From Bacteroidota bacterium (GTDB lineage: Bacteria; Bacteroidota; Bacteroidia; UBA4408): a stretch of 64,000 nucleotides of DNA. The stretch lies in contig JADKCP010000006.1 of assembly GCA_016718805.1 (NCBI GenBank), forward strand, positions 1-64,000, written 5' to 3'. Below the pieces are notes generated by a model. It was not told the origin of the DNA and did no database searches. It saw only the letters and a program-made list of their open reading frames with translations. Numbering within the stretch: position 1 is the first letter of the stretch; each line of letters begins with the position of its first letter. Shown in pieces: positions 17,932-27,083 of the stretch. Both the position numbers and the translations under genes were made by a program.

Positions 17932-20900
17932 GCGACTCATAGCCTTACTGTTTCTTTTTGTACCCTGCTTTGCTTTTGCACAGAAATATAGTTTTAAAAA
18001 TTTCTCAATTGAACAGGGATTGCCACAAGCCTATATTTACAGTATGTTTCAAAACCCTGAGGGCTACTTAATTGTAAGTACCGGAAAGGGAAATGTGAGT
18101 TTTAATGGTACTGATTTTAAACCATTGCTTACGCCTAATTTAGCTGCTGAAGATTTTGTAACTGCTTCCTTTATTGACCAAACGGGAAGTATTTGGTTTG
18201 GATGTTTTTCAGGGACCATACTTGTGTTGAGCGGAAACAATGAATCAAAAATGGTGTATAAAGCAGCCAGCTCAATTAGTCATTTTTGTGAAAGTAAGAA
18301 TGGACTTGTTGTAGCGTCTACGCGTTCGAGCGGACTTGTTGCTATTGACAATTCAAAATTTTCGGCACAGGCAATTTGTGCTGACTGTGAAGAGCAAATG
18401 ATTAATAGTGCTGAATTCATTGATCGCAATCTTTTATTGATTGCTTCAAATTCAGGACTTTACACCTATTCATTTCTAAATCGTAAAATGCAAGTGGTTA
18501 CACCTTTTGCATCCGAAGAAATTACCTGTTTGTTACTTAAAAAAAAGAGAGACGGTTGCTGGGTAGGTACCAAAGAAAAAGGAGTATATGAACTTACATT
18601 CACCGAAAGTCAATCATTAGTTGTTGTACGAAATATTTCAAAAGAAACTGGACTTTCAGGAAATTCGGTACAATGCATTTTTGAAGAGAAGCAAGGCACA
18701 TTATGGGTTGCAACGCTCGAAGGAGGTATTCATAAATTAGTTCCAGCTGAAAATTACAGGTGTACCTTTTATCAAAAAGAACAAGGTCTTGGAAATGAAT
18801 TTGTAAAAGTAATGCTACAAGATGCAGAAGAAAATTTGTGGTTGGGTACCTACGGCGGTGGATTGTTTCGCATGGATATTGACCCTTTTGAATTAGTGAA
18901 TGTTAAGAACGGATTAAGCGATAACAAAGTACTCGGAATAGTTTCTGACAAGCAAAATAATTTATGGTTTGCCGGACCGGGTGGAATTAGTTTACTGTAT
19001 AAAAAAAGTGGCGAAACCAAACAAATCACTACAGATAGGGGCTTAATTAGCAATGCCGTTACTTGTTTGTACCTGGACGAAAAAAATAAAAAATTGTGGT
19101 ACGGAACTGCCGATAAAGGTATTGGTGTGCTCGACATGAATAACCTGCATTCAGTTACCATGAATGATTTGCCCAATTTAACCGGTGATTACATCAATTC
19201 AATTTCGGCCGACAAGTTCGACAATATTTGGATTAGCACTACTCTTTCGGGAGTTTATAAGTACGATGGAAACTTTAGTCAGTTTTCCACCAAAAATGGA
19301 TTAGGACATAATTATGTATTTCAGTCGTATGGCGATTCAAAGGGCAGGGTTTGGTTTGCAACCCATGCTGCAGCATTGAACTATTTTGAGAAATCGAAAA
19401 TAAAAGAGCAAACTGGTAACCTAGGAATTAGCTCCTACGATTTTAATTCGTTTTGTGAAGATAAAAATGGAAATATCTGGACTGCAACATTCGGCAATGG
19501 TTTTGCTAATATTTCTATTACACCAAAAGTAGTTATAACAACAACAGATGCATTAATTTCGAACTACTGTTACGGCATACTTTGCGACCGTGATAATAAT
19601 TTATGGGTAACACAAAAAAATTACTTAACCAAGTATAATCCAATAAGGCAAAACATTAAAACTTTTTCAGGTAAGGATTTGTTTGGCGATAATCAGTTTA
19701 ACACAAATGCTTTGCATTTAGATCGAGAAGGAAATGTTTGGTTTGGAACCGATAAAGGTGCCTTATGTTATTTGTATTCTTCCTACAGCAGCAATAAAAT
19801 TGAAGCCAAGCCAAAAATTACTGCTTTTAAGGTATTCAACGAAAAAAAAGATATAAACTCCTACCTCACCCTTCCTTTCGGCTCCTATTCTGTGTCGTTT
19901 GAATTTGAAGCCTTGAGTTTTAAAAAGTCGGAAGAAGTAAAATTTAAATACATGTTGCTTGGTCGCGACAACGAATGGCAATACGCAGGTAATTCACCGG
20001 TGGTGCATTATGCGAATTTAAAAGATGGGAATTATTCGTTTAGATTAATGGCTTGCAACAACGATGGATTGTGGAATGTAGAACCGGTTGAAATTTCCTT
20101 TACAGTTGCGGCACCACTTTGGAAAAGCTGGTGGTTTTGGACACTCTTGCTAAGCTTGTTGGTATTGCTCACCGCCACCTATGTAAATTTAAGAGCCAAA
20201 CAGTTAAAACGCCAACGTGATGAATTACAGCGCATGGTTGATAATAAAACCAAAGAATTGAGTCAGGAAAAAAGTTTGGTAGAGTCGCAAAACAAAATAA
20301 TTCGTGCAAAGAATAAAGATATTCAGGACAGTATAAATTATGCGCAAAAAATTCAGGATGCGATTTTACCTGACATGAATGAGTTGAAGAAAAGTTTATC
20401 GGATGTGTTCATATTGTATAAGCCAAGAGAAGTTGTAAGCGGTGATTTTTATTGGTATACACATGTCGATAATTCGATGATTATTGTTGCTGCCGATTGC
20501 ACAGGTCATGGAGTTCCGGGCGCATTGATGAGCATGATTGGGAATGCGCTTTTGCGAGAGATAATTTTGTTGAATCAAATTTATACACCCAACAGTATAT
20601 TGTATGCTTTGGATGAAGGAATCATCAGCACCCTTAATCAAGGAGGTGCCGAAAAAGAACGCAAGGACGGAATGGCTATTTCGATTTGCAAAATAAACGC
20701 AGATAAAAAAGAAATTCACTTTGCAAGTTCTCAGCAGTCATTAATTCACATCAGTAAAAATAAAGCAATTGAAGTAAAGGGTGAATTTTTTTCAATAGGT
20801 GATTACGAAGTAACCGATAAGCGATTTGAGAATCATCGTTTTTCGTACGAAAAAGAAGACATGATTTATTTGTTTTCTGATGGATACTTGGATCAATTTG

Positions 20901-21070
20901 GAGGAGGCGAAAACCGTAAGTTTATGAAAAAACGATTCGTTGATTTACTGTTAGAAATTAGTCATCTGGAAGGAACTTTTCAAAAAGCCGCACTCGAAAA
21001 AAATCTTTCTGCTTGGAAAGGCGAGAAAAACCAAACAGATGATGTTATGGTTATAGGAATTCGGCTATAA
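17915..21070 (+). CDS. Membrane sensor: Reg_prop propeller, Y_Y_Y domain, SpoIIE-type PP2C phosphatase
   Basis: A 1051-residue protein. A signal peptide is followed by many two-component-regulator propeller repeats (LWVATLEGGIHKL, LWLGTYGGGLFRM, IWISTTLSGVYKY) to about residue 640, then a Y_Y_Y domain, one membrane helix (WWFWTLLLSLLVLLTATYV, about 740), a coiled coil and a C-terminal PP2C/SpoIIE phosphatase (VSGDFYWY, AADCTGHGVPGALMSMIG, DDVMVIGIRL). A periplasmic propeller sensor would thus control a cytoplasmic Ser/Thr phosphatase, replacing the histidine kinase of hybrid two-component systems. Partner-switching proteins are the expected substrates; SiaB/SiaC-like proteins are encoded at 47.8-51.5 kb. 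Its 3' end overlaps convergent aroQ by 6 bp. Confidence 0.88.
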   Translation: MFHKNRRLIALLFLFVPCFAFAQKYSFKNFSIEQGLPQAYIYSMFQNPEGYLIVSTGKGNVSFNGTDFKPLLTPNLAAEDFVTASFIDQTGSIWFGCFSGTILVLSGNNESKMVYKAASSISHFCESKNGLVVASTRSSGLVAIDNSKFSAQAICADCEEQMINSAEFIDRNLLLIASNSGLYTYSFLNRKMQVVTPFASEEITCLLLKKKRDGCWVGTKEKGVYELTFTESQSLVVVRNISKETGLSGNSVQCIFEEKQGTLWVATLEGGIHKLVPAENYRCTFYQKEQGLGNEFVKVMLQDAEENLWLGTYGGGLFRMDIDPFELVNVKNGLSDNKVLGIVSDKQNNLWFAGPGGISLLYKKSGETKQITTDRGLISNAVTCLYLDEKNKKLWYGTADKGIGVLDMNNLHSVTMNDLPNLTGDYINSISADKFDNIWISTTLSGVYKYDGNFSQFSTKNGLGHNYVFQSYGDSKGRVWFATHAAALNYFEKSKIKEQTGNLGISSYDFNSFCEDKNGNIWTATFGNGFANISITPKVVITTTDALISNYCYGILCDRDNNLWVTQKNYLTKYNPIRQNIKTFSGKDLFGDNQFNTNALHLDREGNVWFGTDKGALCYLYSSYSSNKIEAKPKITAFKVFNEKKDINSYLTLPFGSYSVSFEFEALSFKKSEEVKFKYMLLGRDNEWQYAGNSPVVHYANLKDGNYSFRLMACNNDGLWNVEPVEISFTVAAPLWKSWWFWTLLLSLLVLLTATYVNLRAKQLKRQRDELQRMVDNKTKELSQEKSLVESQNKIIRAKNKDIQDSINYAQKIQDAILPDMNELKKSLSDVFILYKPREVVSGDFYWYTHVDNSMIIVAADCTGHGVPGALMSMIGNALLREIILLNQIYTPNSILYALDEGIISTLNQGGAEKERKDGMAISICKINADKKEIHFASSQQSLIHISKNKAIEVKGEFFSIGDYEVTDKRFENHRFSYEKEDMIYLFSDGYLDQFGGGENRKFMKKRFVDLLLEISHLEGTFQKAALEKNLSAWKGEKNQTDDVMVIGIRL

Positions 21071-21481
21071 TAAAAAGCTTTCAATAGCTAGGCGGTAGCC
21101 GTTAAGTCCCATCCCAATAATACTTCCCTTTGCATTGGGAGAAATAAAAGAAGTGTGCCTAAAGGATTCGCGCACATAAATATTGCTAATGTGAACTTCT
21201 ACTACCGGCGTTGTAATTGCTTTTACAGCATCGCCAATGGCAACAGAGGTATGGGTATATCCACCGGCATTTAACAAAATTCCATCAGTAGAAAATCCAA
21301 CCGATTGAATAAAATTAATTAACTCTCCTTCTACATTGCTTTGAAAATAATCGATACGGTGTTCCGGAAAAACTACTTTTAATTGCTCGTAATAGCTTTC
21401 AAAAGATTGATTTCCGTAGATATCTTTTTCGCGCTGACCCAACAAATTTAAGTTTGGGCCATTAATAATTACAAAATGCAT
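21065..21481 (-). CDS. aroQ: Type II 3-dehydroquinate dehydratase
   Basis: A 138-residue dodecameric-type dehydroquinase of the shikimate pathway (3-dehydroquinate to 3-dehydroshikimate). It shows INGPNLNLLGQRE (residues 6-18), the catalytic Tyr in DIYG (about 22), LNAGGYTHTSVAIGD (about 73-88), EVHISN (about 99-104, catalytic His) and RESFRHTSFIS (about 108-118). Length is normal for the family. It is divergent from xerD with a 91-bp gap and convergent with the phosphatase gene. Confidence 0.95.
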   Translation of the reverse strand: MHFVIINGPNLNLLGQREKDIYGNQSFESYYEQLKVVFPEHRIDYFQSNVEGELINFIQSVGFSTDGILLNAGGYTHTSVAIGDAVKAITTPVVEVHISNIYVRESFRHTSFISPNAKGSIIGMGLNGYRLAIESFLL

Positions 21482-21572
21482 AAGGCTTATTTTGGTATAA
21501 AAATATACTTTTATCGCATCTGTAAATGCAGCTTCTGTAAAATTAATTTGTATTCATCACAAAGTTAAAATC

Positions 21573-22478
21573 GTGAACTGGAATAGTTACCTCAAAGGAT
21601 TTGAATCTTATTTAAAACTCGAACGATCGTTGGCAGGTAATTCTATTGAAGCCTATGCACACGATTTGGAAAAGTTTGTACAGTATCTTGAGTCGGCCAA
21701 ATTGGAACTATCGCCCAAACAAATTCAATTGAAGCATTTACGTGCATTTTTAGTTTGGACCAACGAACTTGGCATGAGTGCACGAACACAAGCCCGGGTG
21801 ATTTCAGGAATAAAATCATTTTACAAATACTTACTGGTAGAAAGTATTACAGATGAAGATCCCACGCTGCTTTTGGAAGCTCCACGCTTGGGTAGAAAAT
21901 TACCGGAAGTAATGAGTATTGAAGAAATTAATGGAATAATTGATGCCATTGATTTAAGTAAAAACGAAGGTGTGCGCAACAAAGCCATGCTCGAAACTTT
22001 GTACAGTTCAGGATTACGTGTAAGTGAATTGGTGAATCTTAAAATTTCGAATGTATTTGCCAAAGAAGGATTTTTAAAAGTAGTTGGAAAAGGAAACAAG
22101 GAGCGAATTATACCTATTGGAAAAGTAGCATTAAAGCAGATTGATATCTACCTGCGTTCCTATCGTTCGAAACTTAGTCCCGATAAAAACGACAGCGATA
22201 CCTTATTTTTAAATCAACGTGGTAAAAAACTTACACGGGTGATGATATTTACAATTATAAAACAATTAGCAATTAAAATTAATTTGAAAAAAAATATCAG
22301 TCCGCATACTTTTCGGCATTCCTTTGCAACGCACCTCATTGATGGGGGTGCCGATTTACGTGCTGTGCAGGATATGTTGGGACATGAAAGTATAACCACA
22401 ACCGAAATTTATACGCATTTAGACAGAGAGTATTTGCGTGATGCCATTTTGCAATTTCATCCGCGTTCAAAAAAATAA
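21573..22478 (+). CDS. xerD: XerD-type chromosome dimer resolution recombinase
   Basis: A 301-residue tyrosine recombinase of normal Xer length. Catalytic residues are visible: Arg149 (SSGLRVSEL), Lys173 (VGKGNKER), His245/Arg248 (HTFRHSFATHL), His271 (MLGHESITTTEIY) and Tyr280. It has an N-terminal SAM-like core-binding domain and, unlike the element integrase at 11499-12746, no arm-binding domain. It would act at dif with a XerC partner or alone. The start is GTG. The divergent aroQ gene gives it a housekeeping context. Confidence 0.9.
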   Translation: MNWNSYLKGFESYLKLERSLAGNSIEAYAHDLEKFVQYLESAKLELSPKQIQLKHLRAFLVWTNELGMSARTQARVISGIKSFYKYLLVESITDEDPTLLLEAPRLGRKLPEVMSIEEINGIIDAIDLSKNEGVRNKAMLETLYSSGLRVSELVNLKISNVFAKEGFLKVVGKGNKERIIPIGKVALKQIDIYLRSYRSKLSPDKNDSDTLFLNQRGKKLTRVMIFTIIKQLAIKINLKKNISPHTFRHSFATHLIDGGADLRAVQDMLGHESITTTEIYTHLDREYLRDAILQFHPRSKK

Positions 22479-22503
22479 GAAGTATAATTTACTAAGAGTG
22501 AAA

Positions 22504-22911
22504 TTATCCTTTTTGTGCTTCCAACTTTTGCATAAACCAATCGGGAGGAGCACAAGGTTTGTTGGTTGCTGCCGAAACAAAAACCAAGGTAGTGGTACCT
22601 TTATTAAGCATTTCGCCTTGTTGATTAAGAGTTTCGTATTCGAAAAAAATACGCGCTCCTTTTAATTCAAGTATTGTGGTTTTAATGGTAAGTAAATCGT
22701 CGTAATAGGCCGGTTTAAAGTATTTTATTTGATATTCCATAACGGGCAACAGTATGCCTGCATCTTCCATTGCACGGTAACTTAAACCCAAATCGCGCAA
22801 GCCTTCTACCCTTCCCACTTCATAATATTGAGCATAGTTGCCATAATATACATAGCCCATTTTGTCGGTTTCAGCGTAACGTACGCGAATTTGTGTAGTG
22901 GATGTAAACAT
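22504..22911 (-). CDS. Acyl-CoA thioesterase, hotdog fold (YbgC/FadM type)
   Basis: A 135-residue single-domain hotdog protein. The active-site segment RYAETDKMGYVYYGNYAQYY (about residues 10-29) contains the conserved Asp and the Gly-X-Val/Tyr-Tyr-Gly-Asn pattern of the 4-hydroxybenzoyl-CoA thioesterase family. It hydrolyses an acyl-CoA thioester; the chain type is unknown. It is convergent with xerD, 25 bp apart. Confidence 0.88.
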   Translation of the reverse strand: MFTSTTQIRVRYAETDKMGYVYYGNYAQYYEVGRVEGLRDLGLSYRAMEDAGILLPVMEYQIKYFKPAYYDDLLTIKTTILELKGARIFFEYETLNQQGEMLNKGTTTLVFVSAATNKPCAPPDWFMQKLEAQKG

Positions 22912-23060
22912 CTTGCGATTTAAATATGAAAATTAATTGTTTGTATAAAAGTAGTGAAAGCAAGTATCTTACCTAAAATAAAATTAATATTCTTAGCGAA
23001 TATGCTCAAAAATAGCTAAACTTGTAAGGCTCAAAAAAGAACAAGCTCTGCATTTTTATT

Positions 23061-23822
23061 ATGACTAAAACCTCCCTTTTATTCCGATTTAGCGCATCAA
23101 TTATAGTACTTACTGCATGCAGCAGTCCAACGAAAGTAACCAAGGTAGAACCAACAGCTGTCCAATTAAATAATGCTTCTAAAAGTAATGTTGAAATTGA
23201 AAAAATAATTGAGCCTTACAAAAGTAGCATGGATAAAGAAATGAATCAGGTATTGATTATTTCTGAAAGCAATGCCGAAAAAGATTTACCGGAAGGCAAA
23301 CTTGGAAATATTACCTGCGACATGGTGCTTAAAAAAGCAAACGATTATTGCAAAGAGCAACAACTTCCTGCTGTAGATATGTGCTTGTTGAACAATGGTG
23401 GATTGCGTGCTGCTTTGCCTCAAGGCGAAATTTTAATGAGTAAGGTATATGAGTTGATGCCTTTCGAAAATGAATTGGTGGTACTTACGCTTAGCGGAAA
23501 AAAAACGAAACAATTGTTTCAGGCGGTAGCAAATAGCCGTGGTATGCCAATTGCCGGTGCACGTGTTGTTATTCAAGATTCTTTGCCTCCACAAGTTATG
23601 GTGGGTGGTGTTGAGTTGAATGAATCAAAAAATTACAGAGTGGTTACGTCCGATTATTTATCAAACGGAGGTGATAAAATGTATTTTTTTAAATCGCCTG
23701 AAAAGGTAGATACCCTGCACCATAAAATAAGGGATTGCATTATTGAATACATGGTAGAAGAAAATAAAAAAGGAAACACTTTAAAGCCACAGTTAGATGG
23801 AAGAATTTCGTATAAAAAATAG
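23061..23822 (+). CDS. Lipoprotein with 5'-nucleotidase C-terminal domain
   Basis: A 253-residue lipoprotein: signal peptide with lipobox LTAC at about residues 17-20. The rest is a 5'-nucleotidase C-terminal (substrate-binding) domain, with CLLNNGGLRAALPQGEI (about 108-124), VYELMPFENELVVLTLSGKK and RVVTSDYLSNGGDKM. In UshA-type enzymes this domain follows the metallophosphatase domain in one chain. Here it is a separate gene placed first and overlapping the catalytic gene by 26 bp, so the two subunits likely assemble in the periplasm. Confidence 0.88.
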   Translation: MTKTSLLFRFSASIIVLTACSSPTKVTKVEPTAVQLNNASKSNVEIEKIIEPYKSSMDKEMNQVLIISESNAEKDLPEGKLGNITCDMVLKKANDYCKEQQLPAVDMCLLNNGGLRAALPQGEILMSKVYELMPFENELVVLTLSGKKTKQLFQAVANSRGMPIAGARVVIQDSLPPQVMVGGVELNESKNYRVVTSDYLSNGGDKMYFFKSPEKVDTLHHKIRDCIIEYMVEENKKGNTLKPQLDGRISYKK

Positions 23823-24750
23823 ACGGGACTTTTTAAAAAAATCGCTCTATGGAAGCATCGGTGCAGCAAGTTTATCCATGCTTCCGGCAGAAGTTTTTGC
23901 GAAGCATGAACAAGTAAAAATTGTAATACTGCATACCAACGATGTGCATAGCCATGTTGATCCATTTCCGATGAATGACCCTAAATATGCAGGTTTGGGA
24001 GGAGTTGCACGAAGGGCGGCGTTGATTGAAGAAATACGGAATCAGGAACCCAATGTATTGTTGTTGGATGCTGGCGATATTTATCAAGGCACACCTTACT
24101 TCAATAAATTTGGAGGAGAACTTGAATTAAAATTAATGAGCAAAATGGGTTACGATGCAAGTGCGATTGGTAACCACGATTTTGATAATGGAATAAAAGG
24201 TATCGTAAATCAATTGCACAATGCGAGTTTTCCATTGTTGTGTTCGAATTACGATTTTAGTGATACTGCCATGAGCGGTAAAACACAAGCCTATAAAATT
24301 TTTGAAAAAGATGGAATTCGTATAGGTGTATTTGGAATTGGTATTGAGCTGGAAGGACTAGTTGATAAACGCATGTATGAAAATACACGTTACCTCGATC
24401 CTTTAGTAAAAGCAGCTGAAATGAGTGTATTACTAAAAAATGAAAAACACTGCGACATTGTGATTTGCTTATCACATCTTGGCTTTAGTTATGAAAGTAA
24501 AAAGGTAAGCGATGTAGTGCTTGCAAAGGAATCGAGAAACATTGATTTAATCATTGGCGGACATACGCATACATTTTTAGATAAGCCCATGGAATACAGT
24601 AACCGCGATGGGAAAAAAGTTTTGGTGGCACAAGTAGGCTGGGCAGGAATAAAACTTGGTAAAATTACTTTTGTAGTTGAACGAAATTCTAAAAAGAAAA
24701 GGGTGGAAGGAAGCAGTTTAAATTTATCAGAATTTCAACCTCAGATATAA
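23797..24750 (+). CDS. 5'-nucleotidase metallophosphatase subunit, Tat-exported
   Basis: A 317-residue calcineurin-like phosphoesterase. Metal-binding motifs are visible: HTNDVHSH (about 47-54), LDAGDIYQGT (about 90), IGNHDFDNG (about 125), LSHLG and GGHTHTF (about 255). A twin-arginine signal with NRRDFLKK (about 8-15) and a short hydrophobic core precedes them. It lacks the C-terminal substrate domain, which the overlapping upstream gene provides as a lipoprotein. The pair would remove phosphate from nucleotides in the periplasm. Confidence 0.9.
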   Translation: MEEFRIKNRRDFLKKSLYGSIGAASLSMLPAEVFAKHEQVKIVILHTNDVHSHVDPFPMNDPKYAGLGGVARRAALIEEIRNQEPNVLLLDAGDIYQGTPYFNKFGGELELKLMSKMGYDASAIGNHDFDNGIKGIVNQLHNASFPLLCSNYDFSDTAMSGKTQAYKIFEKDGIRIGVFGIGIELEGLVDKRMYENTRYLDPLVKAAEMSVLLKNEKHCDIVICLSHLGFSYESKKVSDVVLAKESRNIDLIIGGHTHTFLDKPMEYSNRDGKKVLVAQVGWAGIKLGKITFVVERNSKKKRVEGSSLNLSEFQPQI

Positions 24751-25029
24751 ATTTTATTTTGAATTTGAACTACGATTTTAAAAATTTAGTGAATTTTTTT
24801 TTTACAAAATATTTTTTTATTCCGAAGGAAATACGTCTTAAAGTAAATTGGCTAAAACCCTTGATAACACAACAGAAATAAAAATTTGAAAAAGTCAATA
24901 CCTAAGAAATATTTTTATAAACTTTTTTATTAAAAAATATTTGCGCACTCAAATTTTAATTGCAATTTAGCCACTCGAAAAATTGACTAAGTAAACCACA
25001 TTATATCACCCAAAAACAGTATTAGTATT
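24751..25029. other. AT-rich gap upstream of dnaA
   Basis: This 279-bp non-coding stretch is very AT-rich with long A/T runs and must hold the dnaA promoter. An origin beside dnaA is possible, but I see no cluster of consensus DnaA boxes (TTATNCACA), only loose matches, so I do not call oriC. Confidence 0.4.
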
Positions 25030-26460
25030 ATGGATAAAAGTTTTGAAAAAGTTTGGGAAAATTGTCTCAGTATAATAAAAGACAACGTAAGTGCACAAAG
25101 TTTCAAAACCTGGTTCGAACCAATAAAACCGCTTAAGCTTACTTCTAATGTATTAACCATTCAAGTGCCCAGTCAATTTTTTTACGAATGGCTCGAAGAA
25201 CATTACATTACTTTACTTAAAAAAACGGTTAAAAAAGAATTAGGTACCGAAGGAAGATTAGAATATAGTATTGTAATGGAAAATTCATTTGCCAATGCAA
25301 AACCTTATTCTATTAAGATTCCAACCAGCAATAAAAAAGCCTTGGTTAATTCCCCGGTTACCATGCCGTTGGATATCAGCAATAAGGAAATCCGTAATCC
25401 ATTTATTATTCCGGGCTTAAAAAAGGTGGATGTACAATCGCAATTAAACGCGAACTATTCATTCGAAAATTTTGTTGAAGGTGAATGTAACCGTTTGGCC
25501 CGTTCGGCCGGTTATGCTGTTGCCGAAAAACCGGGAGGCACCTCTTTTAATCCACTCCTTATATATAGTGCAGTTGGTTTAGGTAAAACTCACCTTGCTC
25601 AAGCAATCGGTATTGAAATTAAAAATCGTCATCCCAATAAAACCGTATTGTATGTTACTGCCGAAAAGTTCATGAATCAATACATCGATTCGGTGCGCAA
25701 CAACGATCAAAATGATTTTATTCATTTCTATCAAATGATTGATGTGTTGATTATTGATGATGTACAGTTCTTTGCAGGTAAAGAAAGAACGCAGGATATT
25801 TTCTTCCACATATTTAATCACTTACATCAAAACGGAAAACAAATTGTACTTACCTCCGACAAACCGCCGGTTGAAATGCAAGGTGTTGAACAACGCTTAC
25901 TGTCGCGCTTTAAATGGGGATTATCAGCCGATTTACAATCACCCGATTTGGAAACACGTATCGCGATTTTGGAAAAGAAAATTTATGCCGATGGAATTGA
26001 CATGCCGAAGGAAGTTATTGAATACCTTGCCTATAGCATTACAACCAATATACGTGAACTTGAAGGAGCTTTAATTTCATTGCTGGCTCAATCAAGTATG
26101 AACAAAAAAGCAATTACGCTTGAACTTGCCAAATCAATGATTGACAAGTTTGTAAAAAATACTGCACGCGAAGTGTCCATTGATTATATTCAAAAAGTAG
26201 TTTCCGATTATTTTGATCTACCAATTGAATTATTAAAATCAAAAACTCGCAAACGTGAAGTTGTACAGGCACGTCAAATAGCTATGTACTTTTCAAAAAG
26301 CATGACCAAATCATCTTTGGCCAGCATTGGAATGCAGTGTGGAAATAAAGACCATGCAACCGTTTTACATGCTTGTCGTACAGTAAATAATTTAATTGAC
26401 ACCGATAAACGCTTTAAAACATATATCACTGAACTGGAGAAAAAAATCAGTGTAATTTAA
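25030..26460 (+). CDS. dnaA: Chromosomal replication initiator DnaA
   Basis: A 476-residue AAA+ initiator. Domain I opens with FEKVWENCLSIIKDNVSAQS. The AAA+ core has Walker A GLGKTHLAQ (about residue 186), Walker B LIIDDVQFF (about 241), sensor LTSDKPP (about 277) and LLSRFKWGL. C-terminal domain IV has the DnaA signature RQIAMYFSK and GNKDHATVLHACR (about 443-455), which contacts DnaA boxes. Length and order are standard. A strong hairpin terminator follows the stop by about 20 bp. Confidence 0.97.
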   Translation: MDKSFEKVWENCLSIIKDNVSAQSFKTWFEPIKPLKLTSNVLTIQVPSQFFYEWLEEHYITLLKKTVKKELGTEGRLEYSIVMENSFANAKPYSIKIPTSNKKALVNSPVTMPLDISNKEIRNPFIIPGLKKVDVQSQLNANYSFENFVEGECNRLARSAGYAVAEKPGGTSFNPLLIYSAVGLGKTHLAQAIGIEIKNRHPNKTVLYVTAEKFMNQYIDSVRNNDQNDFIHFYQMIDVLIIDDVQFFAGKERTQDIFFHIFNHLHQNGKQIVLTSDKPPVEMQGVEQRLLSRFKWGLSADLQSPDLETRIAILEKKIYADGIDMPKEVIEYLAYSITTNIRELEGALISLLAQSSMNKKAITLELAKSMIDKFVKNTAREVSIDYIQKVVSDYFDLPIELLKSKTRKREVVQARQIAMYFSKSMTKSSLASIGMQCGNKDHATVLHACRTVNNLIDTDKRFKTYITELEKKISVI

Positions 26461-26480
26461 TTCCTACTAACTCATTGTTA

Positions 26481-26516
26481 AAAGAGTTAATAAGCGAAAT
26501 CTTATTAACTCTTTTT
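26481..26516 (+). terminator. Intrinsic terminator after dnaA
   Basis: AAAGAGTTAATAAG (26481-26494) pairs perfectly with 26501-26514 over 14 bp around a 6-nt loop (CGAAAT). The 3' arm ends in a T-run (TTTTT to 26515) that continues as GCATTTAT. It separates dnaA from the phosphatase gene. Confidence 0.85.
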
Positions 26517-26535
26517 GCATTTATCACGAACTAAC

Positions 26536-27003
26536 ATGCAATTAAAAATACTCATGGTATGCCTTGGAAATATTTGCCGCTCACCCCTAGCGGAAGGTAT
26601 TATGCGCCAAAAAATTGAGAAATACAAGCTAAATGCACTGGTTGATTCAGCCGGTACTATTGCTAACCATGTGGGCCAACATCCCGATAGTCGAAGCATT
26701 GCTAACGGCTTAAAACACCAGGTTGACATTTCAACGTTGATAGCACGTCAATTTACAAAAAGCGATTTTGATAAGTTTGATTTAATCTATGTGATGGATG
26801 CATCCAATTATAAAAACGTAATTGGAATGGCGCGAAACACAGAAGATAAAAAAAAGGTAAACCTCCTACTTAATGAATTGTATCCCCGCACCGATTTAGA
26901 GGTGCCGGACCCTTACTTTGGTGGTGATGAAGGTTTTGAAAAAGTTTACCATTTGTTGGATTTAGCTTGTGAAAATTTGGCGATGAATTTAGCCAAACAC
27001 TAA
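26536..27003 (+). CDS. Low-molecular-weight protein-tyrosine phosphatase (Wzb-like)
   Basis: A 155-residue phosphatase starting at the ATG at 26536 (MQLKILMVCLGNICRSPLAE). The P-loop VCLGNICRSPLAEG supplies the catalytic Cys and Arg, and the general-acid Asp lies in VPDPYFGG (about residue 123). An in-frame TTG at 26515 sits inside the terminator and is not used. It lies upstream of the asparagine synthetase and of Wza- and Wzc-type genes, so the Wzc tyrosine autokinase at 31011-33431 is the probable substrate. Confidence 0.9.
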   Translation: MQLKILMVCLGNICRSPLAEGIMRQKIEKYKLNALVDSAGTIANHVGQHPDSRSIANGLKHQVDISTLIARQFTKSDFDKFDLIYVMDASNYKNVIGMARNTEDKKKVNLLLNELYPRTDLEVPDPYFGGDEGFEKVYHLLDLACENLAMNLAKH

Positions 27004-27083
27004 GTAATTTTTCAAGTTCATTCGTAGAATAAAAATAAGTAGCGTTGGTGAAATCCTTACTTTCGCTGAATAAATTTTAATAC

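Noticed and set aside
24751..25029. A chromosomal origin beside dnaA
   Set aside because: The gap is AT-rich but shows no cluster of DnaA boxes on either strand; a skew plot over the genome would decide.
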